64,000 bases of DNA from Holothuria scabra. Lineage: Eukaryota > Echinodermata > Holothuroidea > Aspidochirotida > Holothuriidae. The stretch spans positions 2,790,001 through 2,854,000 of the forward strand of contig CM074179.1 in the NCBI GenBank assembly GCA_037179385.1, in the 5' to 3' direction. The notes under the pieces were generated by a model, which was not told the DNA's origin, made no database searches, and was given only the letters and a program-made list of their open reading frames with translations. Of this stretch, positions 44,250 to 56,400 are shown one piece after another (within the stretch, counting starts at the first letter, position 1; the number at the start of each line of letters is the position of its first letter). A program made the translations under genes and the position numbers.

Positions 44250-45021
44250 TATGGAACGCCAAAACCGCCATCGCATATGACGATGTACTTCCATTTGGTG
44301 GCGTTATTTTACATGACGATGTTAGTTCAAATGGCCATCTATCCAGGAATGATGGCGTTCTTCCGTTTTTCGATGTTACCATCTTAAACGGCGTTCGATC
44401 AAACGGCGATGTGTATCCAAGACGTGTATCTAAGGCGTGTATCTAAGGGGAGTTCCTGTTCTCAAATATACTAGGCTACTACCTTGTTACTCACCAGTGG
44501 CGCGCGAACTTACGTCCCGCTTTCTCAAATTTAGTTCTCTTCTTTTTCTCTCTATCGTCCTCTTACTAAAGTTCAACATTTTTGCCTTTTGCCGGTTTGT
44601 AAATCCCATTTGGACCATCTCTTCCACGCTGGCATTCAGTTCGCAAGCCATGATATCGTCCATGTAACGTTAGCGAAACTAGGACTGCTATTCCAGCTCA
44701 AATGTAATCCTCTTTTTGGGGGTTTGGCGCATTTTGGCAAGTTTTATAAAACACGTCCTGTGATTGGCTGCATCTTTTACAAAGTCATCATTTAGATATG
44801 AATAGTCATCACTGGTAACTCCCCTTGGATACACGCCTTAGATACGCGTCTTGGATGCACATCGCCGTTTGATCGAACGCCGTTTAAGATGGTAACATCG
44901 AAAAACGGAAGAACGTCATCATTCCTGGATAGATGGCCATTTGAACTAACATCGTCATGTAAAATAACGCCACCAAATGGAAGTACATCGTCATATGCGA
45001 TGGCGGTTTTGGCGTTCCATA
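44250..45021. mobile_element. 772-bp foldback element with ~205-bp inverted repeats, 6-bp TSD
   Basis: 44,250-44,455 is matched in reverse complement by about 44,814-45,021 (TATGGAACGCC outer end; 'gatgttagttcaaatggcca' inside; 'aggggagtt' inner end). GAAGTC flanks both sides (44,244-44,249; 45,022-45,027). The host is a tRNA-derived SINE: 'tggtcagagcacccgaattg' on the left and 'cgagtccccggctgggtcgt' on the right rejoin when it is removed. The ~360-bp core has no recognised gene. Confidence 0.85.
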
Positions 45022-46375
45022 GAAGTCCGAGTCCCCGGCTGGGTCGTACCGAAGGCTTTATATATGGAACCTACTGTCATTGTGGTTGGTGTGCGGCATA
45101 AGCAATGAAGTAGGGAAAACAAACGAGTGAGCCACAACTGGAAGAAAGCAGGCATAAACCAAGTGGTTAAAAACATCATCTAACACTTACACAAGGGGCT
45201 GAGTAATTATCGAGTTATAATGATGTGGGATCATTAGAAACACTATTGCAAGTACTCTTGAAGAAAGGAAAGACATGAATTCAAGCAGCCGAACCAAATC
45301 TACAAAGGTCACAGACCAGACGGGCAGCGGAACATAGGAAATATTTGGTGGGACGAGTGGCGGCTGGATTATCCTAGTGGAGTGCCACCATTAGTTGGCG
45401 TCGAGCATACATGAGGTGGCGCTTTTCGAGTGTTCTGAGCTGCATGTACCCACTTCATGGGGCTGGACATACCTTCCCTTCAGTCCTTCACTTTTTTCCC
45501 TATGACTGGCACCACAATTACCAATGTTTACAAGAAAAGATCAATGCAGTCAATAAGTCCAACAAGAGAAAATAAATCAAACCATATAAACGTTATTCAT
45601 TGGTAGAAAAACTGTATTTCACAAAATATGTCTTTTTGTATGAAAATATACAACTTTAATTGCAGATGACAAGATAACATTAATATAAGTGGGCAATTGC
45701 CAACAACATATGAATGCCCATATATCGGTGAAGGACTATGAAAACAAGCACACACATTCTTTGGCAGCAGGGGGTAGGGGACAGACAGTCATTCCATGAA
45801 TTTCAAAGAACGAACATTTCGATTTCTAAAAAAAAAATTCACGTTTTTCATGTTTAAAACAACTCTTACCAGACAATAGGCAAAGGGGTCATGGCTATGG
45901 AAAATTCTCACACACAATATGTGAATGTCGCCCTCGTAATGAATGAAGAAGGAGAGAGAAGCAACACTGCCCCTGACAATCCCAGTATAAAAGCTTTTTC
46001 CTTTTCCATTAATCTTTTTTCACACAATGTTCAATAAGATTGTGTAAATCTGAAAAATGCAAAAGCCGTTATGGCCGAATTAAAAAAGCTGATATGAGAC
46101 AATGAAGGTTATGTATTTTAATTTTTCTAAAATATAGGCAGATATAACAAATTTGAGAAGTTGAAGGTTTTCAGAATTGGCTAAAAGAGTTTTGAGAGGA
46201 AGATCAACAATAAAAGTTTCATAAACAATATGTCTCCTGAAAACTTGACATGACAGGGATTTTAAGAGAAAACACAAGGGCAGGCACTTTGAAGGCCCTC
46301 ATTCATGATTGCTAATGGAAACTTTGTCACGCGAGGACAAAACACTTAAATGACTGATTGATGTAATCTCTTTAA

Positions 46376-46555
46376 GGTCTGGGGTTCAACTCCAGGCCAG
46401 GTCATACCAAAGGCTTTCAAATGGAACCTACTGCCATTGTGCTTGGTGCTCAGCATAAGCAATGGAGTAGGGAAAACAAGCCAGTGAGCCCCAACTGGAA
46501 AAAGGCCGTGGCCGGCTCGACTTGAACCAATAGGTTGGAACCTGAGCCATAATAC
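46376..46555 (+). mobile_element. 5'-truncated tRNA-derived SINE in duplication copy 2
   Basis: 'gtctggggttcaactccagg' (B-box region), 'ccaggtcataccaaaggctt', 'tggaacctactgccattgtg', 'gggaaaacaagccagtgagc' and the tail 'ctgagccataatactcc'. Copy 1 has the empty site ('tctctttacctctatctaaa'). Confidence 0.75.
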
Positions 46556-46575
46556 TCCATCTAACCTTCATCTAA

Positions 46576-48329
46576 AATTATAACATTCATTGAAATAAAG
46601 AAGACGACTGCTTGATCCCCTAGTCATTCTGTAAATATTACAGTGAGAAACATCTGCTTGTTGAGTTAATAAATACTGGTACTAATAGTTTGTACATCAT
46701 GTAAACATCATTTTGTGATGGGCAAGAACTTGACACTTAAACTAACAATAAAATTCAAATAGCTGTGCAAAAAAAAACAAAAACAAAAACAAAAAAAAAC
46801 ATAGTTTATTTCATGAGAATTAAAATAATGTTTCTTTGTTTAATATAAACAAAGCAATTAATTTTGAAACACAAATTATTACTATTATTATTAATCATAA
46901 CCAATGATTACATTTACAAAGGTCACATTGATATGATTTCACACAAAATACAAATTACAACCATTGCTTGGTGGCCTGAGTAAAACACAGCATATCAGAG
47001 ACTTTTTTGGCTTGAATATGAAAATAATATACAGAAATATTTCTCCGTTATATCATTTTATGTCTTATCTTATTTGAAGCCATTATTCTTCAAATTTCAC
47101 AAACCGACCAAAAATGCCAGCAGCGCATGCAAGTCACTCCACTCCCCTCCCATTCAATGTCTACCTTAGGTGGAACTTTTTTCTTATACTCTATTGCATT
47201 TAAATGATGCCTTTATCACATATACAAAAGATTCTCCCCTTAGACTGTTACCAATGAAAGAACAAAGATTGTTTCAAAATGGATGGATGGTTGTTGACCC
47301 TTGCAGGTCCAAAGACCTTTTTTTCCACATAACTATAACAAAGGACTGTGGGATAGGATGTTGGAGTGTGCTGTTTTTGCCACAGTACAATGGCATTGAG
47401 AGAAAATAAATCGTACCAAACACCCATCTCATAAACCTTTGTAAAAGCTATTTGGAAAGTGGCTATAGCCAGACAAAGTATTGAAGGGTTTGGGGGATGG
47501 TTGCCAGTGGACTTTTTTTCTAAGGGGAAAATATTTGTTAAATCACTGAAAACTTAAAACTCTCCAGGGTTTCATCCACCAGGATACTGTTCTGCTTCCT
47601 TCACAGGAATGCGATAAGTATTTTTAGTATTATTACAGTCTTGGTGGGGATTTAGGCCATATCAACTACTCCAGATCGGGAAGAAATGGCTATCAAAAAC
47701 AAAGCTTTTTTACATGCAAGTCTTGTATAATATATGCCTCCAGTGCATTCATAATGAAGACCAGGAGTTTTTCATTTTTTTAAGTTAGAAAATGGAACTG
47801 GATGTTTCAGTACAGTTTTAATGGAATTCATTTGCAAGATGAATTAAAAAACAAAATTTGGTCTTTAAAGAAAACTAAGTACTCTGATTTCTAATAAAGG
47901 GTGTCCAATCAGGGTTCATGGAAGAATTTATACCTTCCCCATCAACACTACCTTAACAAGTCCTGCAGTGATTTATATAAGTCTGTATTGATAGGAGTGG
48001 ATCCAGGGTTTGCAAGGGGTACTCTTTCAAAGCAAGCCAATGCTTGAAGGATCCAAAGATGATTTATGTTAAGGCAGAAGGAAACATAAATTATGATGAT
48101 CTGGGCAAGGGTATGAAGTTTGCAGATATTTAATCGACCCCAGCTGTAAACTTTTGAAAGGTCTAAGACCCTAAAGGAAAGTTAAAATTTGTAAAGGAAT
48201 CACAAAATTGGCAAGAAAGTAGACTATGGCAAGATACAATACTTGTACTGCAAAAGCAGATAATATTCCATAGATAGAGTCATAAACAGTGTTTCGACAT
48301 CAAACTGAAGCCAGGATGTCTGGAATTCA
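46576..48329. other. Intergenic stretch, no gene recognised
   Basis: AT-rich DNA with a simple A-rich tract at 46,769-46,800. The reading frame at 47,170-47,409 has no recognisable domain and no splice context. A 'gagtggatccaggg' motif near 47,995 resembles a MITE end without a partner. Confidence 0.4.
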
Positions 48330-48505
48330 TTTCTGGATCAAACCAAAAACATTTTAAGTGGAACCCATCTCTATTGTGCTTGGTGCTCAGCACAAGCAAT
48401 GGAGTGGGGAAAACAAGTCAGTGTGGATAACAACTAGAAAAAAGGCTATCCCCAGCCTGACTTAAACCAATTGGTTTGAAACTGAGCCGTAAAACCTCAT
48501 TTAAC
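48330..48505 (+). mobile_element. tRNA-derived SINE fragment
   Basis: 'aagtggaacccatctctatt', 'gtgcttggtgctcagcacaa', 'gcaatggagtggggaaaaca' and the tail 'cttaaaccaattggtttgaa' match the SINE body at 46,376-46,555; the head is missing. Confidence 0.7.
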
Positions 48506-49004
48506 TAAAAAACCTCCGGCTGAATAACTTGAAATACGTTTGACCATAAGAGTGAGGTGCTAATAAAAATAATTGTGAAGAACCAAATGTCTTGCACATC
48601 AGTGAAATATAAAGACCTGTTTTGTTGCAAATTTCATCACTCTCTGACATGTTTTACAAATTAAAAGAATATTAAGATGGTTAGTTTGCATAAATGACTT
48701 GTTATGGGTATAACATGAACTCTTTCCCAAAAAACAGCTGCACAGGATTGTGGGTAATGTTCAACTTTGGTTTGCACTGCTTTGTCATAGTAAAGTGTTA
48801 TAGATACATGTCCCATGCAAATTAAAATTATTCCACATTAGACATTGCTATTTAAAATAGGATTTATGGCCAAATCTTTCAAACTACAACCACAACCCCT
48901 ACATTGACTCCAGTAAACTGATCAAGTCCCATCGGTCACCTTTACTTCAGGTCTTTTCTTGACTTGTACCTTATAACAGCATATCGCTGAGGATGAAAGG
49001 CACA

Positions 49005-49250
49005 ATCCCCTCACCCCAAACAGTTCCAATGCTCCTAGACAACTTACTTTTGCACCTCTCACAGCTGTTTAATTTATCCTAATCCAGACACAATTTTAGT
49101 TTATTACTTCAGGATGAGTATAAAAGACTTCAATGTGTAATCAAAACTCAGTAGAGTACATGCCTGGGTAATATGAGCCATGGTACTCTGCATTTTTCCA
49201 ACTTGCTGTCAATCAAAGAGCTGTGCCAATTGAGAATTACTGAAGACTAA
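49005..49250 (-). repeat. Dispersed repeat R3, copy 4
   Basis: 'cccctcaccccaaacagttc' to 'gtgccaattgagaattactg' is the reverse complement of the 17,790 copy, and among the most complete members. Confidence 0.65.
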
Positions 49251-49320
49251 CAAAAAATTGCAGTATGGACACACAGTATGGTTCACTGCCTTTAAAAGAA
49301 AAGTGCAATAATTGTACTCT

Positions 49321-49398
49321 AGTATCCTGTTTTATGGATGGCTCTTTTAAGCCTGTGACAGTATCCTGTTTTATGGATGGCTCTTTTAAGCCTGTGAC
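49321..49398. repeat. 39-bp tandem duplication
   Basis: Two identical units starting 'agtatcctgttttatggatg' and ending 'aagcctgtgac' at 49,321 and 49,360. Being exact, it is recent. Confidence 0.9.
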
Positions 49399-50214
49399 AG
49401 TATTTGTGTTCCTGAATTGACAACTCCTCATCTAACCATTAAATTTTTATGCTTACATTTGGAAACAAAATGAAAGATAACTGTGAGAGACCTGGTAGTA
49501 AGGATATTTCAAAGATTATGCTAATATTTATCATTAGGCAGTTGGTTTATCTCTTTACTCTTGGAGTTAAAAGATTGAATCAAGAGTTCAAGTCTCCCTT
49601 GTACCTCACACACAGTTTGGACTAAGAATTGACACACAACTAAGGCAAGAAATCCTGACTTGCACGATGATTTGAACCATACTTTTATTTAAGGCTTTTG
49701 GGAGCAAGCAAAACTGACAAATCAACCTTGAATGAAAGAGACTCTGCTACACCTACAGTGAGACAGCTGGAAGGGTGAGGGCAACACCTGTGTTGAGAGC
49801 CAGCAAACTGGATACTGTTTGGCAGCTAGCAAGGTGATACAGCAGTCTTGCACCAGTGCAGCTAAATTGTGTGTCTCGCTGTTTTGCCGTGCATTGAATT
49901 ACAACAATTGTTTCTTAGGCACTTTTGTGTGCAAGTATCGGTAGCAAACCTTTAGCACATAATCAAAGAGATCCAGTAGGCTACGCCAAATTGTAATGCA
50001 CTGACATCACTTGCACAACCTCTATACATATGTGGATAGGAGGTAAACTCGAGAGAAGCAGGCCCTTTTAAGCACCTACTACGGTCAGAACACAATCCTT
50101 GCACAGTAATCCTTCAATTTCCCTTTCATTTTTAATATCCGTCTTGAAACTCAACAAAAATACTTCTTATTATTTTTTATCCATACCTTTCTCAAACCTC
50201 TCCCGATATAGATG
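49399..50214 (-). other. 3' flank of the prolyl 3-hydroxylase gene
   Basis: Probably contains the 3' UTR. A TTTATT (AATAAA on the minus strand) occurs near 49,683, a possible poly(A) signal about 530 nt past the stop. No other gene recognised. Confidence 0.35.
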
Positions 50215-50475
50215 CTATAATTCTAAATGGCTTCCTTGTTGTTGCTGTTTGAGTTCTTGTTCCTGTAGTTTATTTTCAGCCTCTTTCCTCTGCACAACCT
50301 TCAGAATATTTTCTATTTTTTCTAAACTTTGAAACATGTCCAGTTCCTGATGCATGGGGTCTAATGTGTACCACATTGCCAGAGCACATCTCTGGCCCTC
50401 TAACACTGGTCGGACACCATGCAATTCTTCCCCAGCGAAAGCAACTAATCGCCCACATGTTGGTTCAACCTCCAC
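50215..50475 (-). CDS. P3H: P3H terminal exon: distal His, 2OG Arg, HLEL tail
   Basis: Acceptor CTTAACAG ends at 50,476; the exon begins VEVEPTCGRLVAFAGEELHG and continues VRPVLEGQRCALAMWYTLDP, matching the family's 'PHGV...RGQRCAxALWFTLDP'. It then has a Gln/Glu-rich coiled-coil-like tail (VVQRKEAENKLQEQELKQQQ) and ends QGSHLEL with TAG at 50,215-50,217. The GTG at 50,475 is a codon, not a start. Confidence 0.93.
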   Translation of the reverse strand: MEVEPTCGRLVAFAGEELHGVRPVLEGQRCALAMWYTLDPMHQELDMFQSLEKIENILKVVQRKEAENKLQEQELKQQQQGSHLEL

Positions 50476-53400
50476 CTGTTAAGATGATAAAATATTAAAT
50501 ATAACTACTATTATTGTCATTATCATTATTTCACTGCTGTTCAGGGAATAAAAAATCTTAAGGTTTAATGACTGTACGTTAAAGGGAGAAAGGGGTGAAA
50601 GAGGAGGAGGGCAGGGGAAAATTTCTGCAGGGCTCCCTCTATCTTCTTCCAACAGCAATGGACTGTCAATTTTTTCTCTTTCATATTACTGTGTTCATCA
50701 TCTGCTGGGATTCTCTACCCCCGAAAGACTGTAACAACACAATTATGGGACTATCAAGTGCGATTGAATATTTCAGTTTCTTTTTAAGAAGCTTGTTTAA
50801 AATGAGAAAGACATCTCCCTGTTCCAGCAAAATGTATTCTCAATTGCAAGTTGCATCTACACTTTACATCTTGAAACAAATGTTTGTATCACAGCCTCAT
50901 TAAGCAATGGAAATCTTTTTACATCCCCCTTGCCAAGCAGACAAACTTGTCAATTTGGGGGGGGGGGGGGACAGGGGAGACATGTGTCCCCCACTTTTTT
51001 GAGTGGAGGGGACACTAACATGAAAGTCCCCCCCCCCCCACTTTTCGTGACCTGAAACTTAAAAGTTAGCTACTACCAAAAAATCTGTACATGTAGGTTA
51101 TGGAAGACTTGCTCTACCGACTGCGATCGATTTCTGTATCAATAATTACACATTTATACTTTGCAAATCCCCAAAATTTTCACATGCTCTGCGTGCTTGC
51201 TGTCTTATTGATGTGCTTTTTTACACTTGCATATCAAACATACATTATTTATCTGTCTGTATGATATGTCAATTGTTCGAGTGCATAGGGCAGCAGGTGT
51301 GGTTATGAAGAAGCACAATATTTAGGAATTTGAAGAAGAGGGATTGTCACCTACTATATTTTAATGAAATTTGTAATCTTTAGTGGATGACCAGCCTGGC
51401 AGGCTTAACATATTTTAAGTAAAATGTTTTGATGCACAGTCTGCATGCAACTTTTTCAGAAAAATAAATGAGTTCAATATGCAAAATTTCGACATGAGCA
51501 CATCACACATTCCTATAGCAAATTCAACCATTGCGTATTTAGAACATTATTAGAGAAGTAAAATCACACTGAATTTTGCTAGATCAGAGACTTCAGTCTG
51601 GAATTAGTGGTACACCTGTCTGCAGATAGTGCATGATGAAGTCTCATTCTAAACTTTGAAATGGCAAATTTTAATGTTTTTGTATCAACAATCTTACACC
51701 AGTAGGCCTATGCAACAGCGTCTCAGTAACACCAGTGAGTACCATCTCCCCTCGATGTGTGATTATCCTGCAGTAGATTGTTAACGGTCAATGTGAATTT
51801 CACTACCAGGTATACTCAAAAAAGTAAATGGAATCACAACAAAAATTGTGATAGTTTGCGATCCAATAAGAGCTCCTTAGTTGTTTCAAAAAAGCAAAAT
51901 TTTCAGTGCGCTTAGGGCGCCGCAAATTGCAATTCCTGAGCAGAGGCGCTCGCTCACACCATCAGTTTGGTAAACTTATCCTGAGTCTAGAGGTGACAAA
52001 ATCGGAAATTTGCTACTCGTGACACCAGATCATCAAGACTTGTGACAATGGTAACTACAGTGCTATTTTTATAAATTTTCTGTCGTAAAATTCAAAATTT
52101 TCTCCAATGTAAGCTCTTGAGGCAAAAATTTTTGTCACAGAGCCTCATTTTGTAGGTGCTGGATAACATTATGTGGCAACAACAATCTTCGGTCGCCACT
52201 CAATCTTAGATTTGCCAACAGGATACACAAATTCTTCAGTAATCCCCCAACTTTTCAACTGTCTTTACAGGAAACTCAGAATCCAAACTTTTCCTCAATA
52301 CAAGCTCCATATTTTCAAATATGCAAAAAAGGACAAAAAATTCAGCGCGCTTCAGGTGCTGCAAATTACGTCCCTAGTACAGTGGTGTTCACACTTAAAA
52401 TTTTGTAAAATTTGGATGCTTACCCACCCACTCCCCCGCAAATATATGCAGCTGCACTGCTGCGGACAACTTACCAGGACACGAAAAAAATTTCGGCCAG
52501 ATGTCCCCTTCCCCCCACTTTGAAAGTCAAACTGATGCCCCTGGACAAATGTAATATAACATTTGTCAGGGGCATATCCAGGAAGATTCAACAGATTGAT
52601 CACTGCCATAAGGAGAGTTTAAGAGCAAGTCCTGTTCCCTTTTGAAACCTTTTTGTTTGTGGAAGAGAGCTGACACACAAAATGGCCACTAATTCATAGG
52701 GATACAGGACATTCAGTTACGGGCAGAGATTTTTTGCCCAAAGATGTAATTTTGCTTGAAAGACTATCTACGTGACGCACTTCCATTGGCTGGTATGGAG
52801 AAAACAGAAAATTTTGAAAAATTGTCCTCATACAGCCAGACAAGGCATTTCCCAGGTTTACAAAAAAAAGATTCTAAGCTTTCCTTTGCATTTAAAACCA
52901 TGCAAAATTTTAAAACTGTTGTGGCTGTCCCAATTTTGTTTAACTTCTGTCAGAATTTTAGATTTTGCAAAAATTGAGGCAGTACTAGTCACTCTGCTCC
53001 CCCCCTTAGCATATATTTGACACATTTGAAAGCATATTCGAACACATAATTGTCCGTGGGTAGTGGGGATACCTCTTGTGCCCCCTCCTGGATTCACCAC
53101 AGCCTTGAAGTATACCATAAGAAAAGACTGGATGCCATTTTGATAGAAAATAAACTAATCAGGTTTTGTCAAATTTTTGTTGGTTCTACAAAACTAGTCA
53201 TGATATAAAACTGTAAGACTCACCTGAGATGTATTGTCAAAGTTGGCAAACATAAAATTTCCTCCTTCAAAGCCATCATTTAAATATAGTACAGAGCTCC
53301 AGTCTCTCCACGTATAGGCGGGCGCTGTTTTATGACATATATTTCTTTCATGATCTATAATACAATTATCAGCATGGACTGGATGACTTAGATCTGATCT

Positions 53401-56400
53401 GTTGAAAGGTGCATCTACAAAGAAAAAGAAAATTCCATTTTTATTAATATTAATAAGCTCATCCCCTTGATCTGGTATATCAGACTGAGCATTGTTAAAC
53501 CAATCAGCTCTTGTGGGAGAGATACTGCTTCCCTCAGCAACATCAATTTCTAAAATGAAAAAAGTTTTTAAAAAGATATACAATTTGACAACCCTCTGGC
53601 ACATGCATATTTTTTTCTTCACTGTGCAAGCTTACATAGTTTCCTGATGAGAACAGTGTTAGCACACACTGGGGCTCAAAATATGTATGTGGAATTTATG
53701 TTTTTCAAAATGTGAGGGATGAGGGAGAGAGGAGGCAGGATTTCAGGTGGTACAAAGAGTAGGAAATGCCAACAGATTGATGTTTTGTTTGCAGCTTTAT
53801 GATCTGAGTGGAAACATTTTTGCAATCCTGCACCTTAGTGCCAATACTTCTGACCAACCTATGTTAAATTTAATATGACACTATTCACAAAATGCCACAT
53901 GTTTATTATCGTTGAATTACTAAAGGATGTGTGGAAGGGTGGATTTTAACAAATTTTCCTCCCTCAGGAGATTATTGTATTGTGGAGATATTTATGGAAT
54001 AAATCAAAGATAAATAAAACTAAGCAGTGTTTCTTCTGAAAGGCAAATGCTTACACTTTGTTTTGTTTCTATATCATTAAATGTTACTAGCATGAAGTTA
54101 TTGTGACCAAAAATGACAACAAACATGCAACTCTTGAAAGTTACGGTATCAACTTCTTTTGTTCATCAACCATGATGCGCCACAGAACGTCTGGTTGGGA
54201 TGGTGCCATTGATTAACAAGTGATAAATTGATGTCACATGACACGATGCAAAGGCATACAGTGTGGACATATACACTAGCAACATTTGCAAAACATTTCC
54301 AAAACATCCACTGGCAACAAATCCAAAAACATGCCTGTTTTTAGTTTGTTGCACAGTGTAGACAAGGTAAACAGCATGTTTTGAAAACGTTTTGGAAATG
54401 TTGCAAAAGAAATGTCCTGTCAATTCTCTTCAAAACATTCTAAAACATTTTCAAATTGTTTTCAAATTGTTTTTACTCTGTCTACATTGTGCAAAAAACC
54501 GAAAACAAGCATGTTTTGGGTTTGTTGCAGGTGAAGTGTTTTGAGAATGTTTTACAAATGTTGCTTGTGTATAGAGGCCTTCAAGCAGACCAGTCAACTC
54601 CCCTGGTATACAGGAAGACTGACTGTTTTTTTATCCAGATCTCCCAGTCTTCCGGTTTTGTGTGTTATTCTCCCAACTTTTAGTGTTCCAATTCAGTTGC
54701 GATGATCTGAAAATGTACAGTGCAGTGAGAAATATAACCCTAGGTTTATTGAGCAATTGACCATAAAGGAATATATTTTGATTTTATTTCTAAGTACAGT
54801 TGATGCATAGCATAAGTACTTTATAGTATTACTATGATATTTTATAGGCCATAGGGGTCTTTGTTAGTTTGCATGCACCTCACAGCTTTTCACTACATTT
54901 ATACACATTCCTGACATACTAACCATGTTATAGCCGTTTGTCGAAAGGGCCTGCAAAGCAGAGCTTTTCACTGCATTTATACACATTCCTGACATACTAA
55001 CCATGTTATAGCCGTCTGTCAAAAGGGCCTGCAAAGCAGTTTGCTATTCCTCTTATTTTCCCCTTATTCTGTTTATTTCTGTGCACTTCTAGATTCCATA
55101 TTCTTTACATTACATACACTTTCAAATTAATAGTATATCCCATGGAACTCTTTGGGTCCACATTTCACTACACAAGGGACACACCCATAACGTCACTTTC
55201 TGCAGAAATAACAGTGCCGCACATTCCTCAAGCAGTACAATATATAAACGGGTAATACAGCCAGCTGGGTGCCAAGGTAAGAACTGAGGCTGGACATGTG
55301 TTAACATTCACCCTTATAGTGACCTATTGCCCCTAGCTACAACGAAGGCTTGACCTAACCTGAAGCAGGTGTAAGCAGGATTTGATCCCCTAAACTATTC
55401 CTTATTCATGTACAATATAAAAGGCCCCTTTTACTATGCTCAGACTGCAGACTGGGTGAATTCCCAATTCATTACACCTGTTTCATGGCAACATATACAG
55501 CAATACACAAACTTGCACTTTGGGAAACCTCGATGAACAATTCTCTCCTTATATTGCACACACCTAAGAAGGTTTTAACCCAACGTGCCAGTATTTTTAT
55601 TGTTTTAGTTGAAACCTATTAACATCTGGTTGTTCTAGGAACCTGCCAATTTTTTGGCTCTCAAAGCTGAAAATCTCCCTAAGTACAGTTTGCCAAGTCT
55701 GCTGCATATAATATCCATCCTCCAATCTATAAAGTGTTTTAAATTTTTCTTATCCAGGGCTACAGAACAATTGAATCTTCTTCAACAAGAATACAAACAG
55801 GGTTTTTACTCACCTGTTTTAGCTTCACGGCACACAAGGTGAGTATATGAAAAATACAAATGAGTTGAAAGACCGAAGAAACGTTGAACAAAAGCTCGTG
55901 ACCTCTCAGCTAGGTAGATGAAGGTCGCTGGATAATACAAGGGTACCCTGTCACCAGCTGCAGCCTGAGAGCACAAAAAAGAAAATAAAAAGGAAAAAAA
56001 ATCATTACTATGAATTTGTTTAATGTGTCAAGCATGATATGATGACAAATTCTGACATGTCAAACTGTGACTTGACTACCCTGCTGACTAAAATGTAAAT
56101 TGTAATGATAAATGTAAATGTAAATGATAACACTGATTTAATTCCTGTCTAATCTACCAAGAAATCGTTTTCAACCAAAGTGGAATAGAGGCCATAGTGT
56201 GGTGACAATACTGTACTTCACTGAGTTTGGTAATTTAATATACTTCCCTTACACAAAAGAAACGTGAAGTTTGGAAATTACCCGTCTTTAATCAGCTTGA
56301 GCCATTTGAAGGCAGCTTCAGAAGAGTTCTGTACTTCAGCTGTGCCTTACAGATATTATTTTCAAACATCATATTTACATGACTTCAATGATTCCTCAGT

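Larger units (their letters stand above)
43411..46375. repeat. Segmental duplication, copy 2
   Basis: Partner of 38,096-41,223. Private insertions here are a ~170-bp MITE (43,938-44,107), a 772-bp foldback element (44,250-45,021) and a truncated tRNA-SINE (46,376-46,555), after which the homology resumes for a few bases ('catctaaaatta'). Confidence 0.85.

Noticed and set aside
54166..54683. Frames on both strands around 54.2-54.7 kb
   Set aside because: They are symmetrical translations of the two arms of a foldback MITE.
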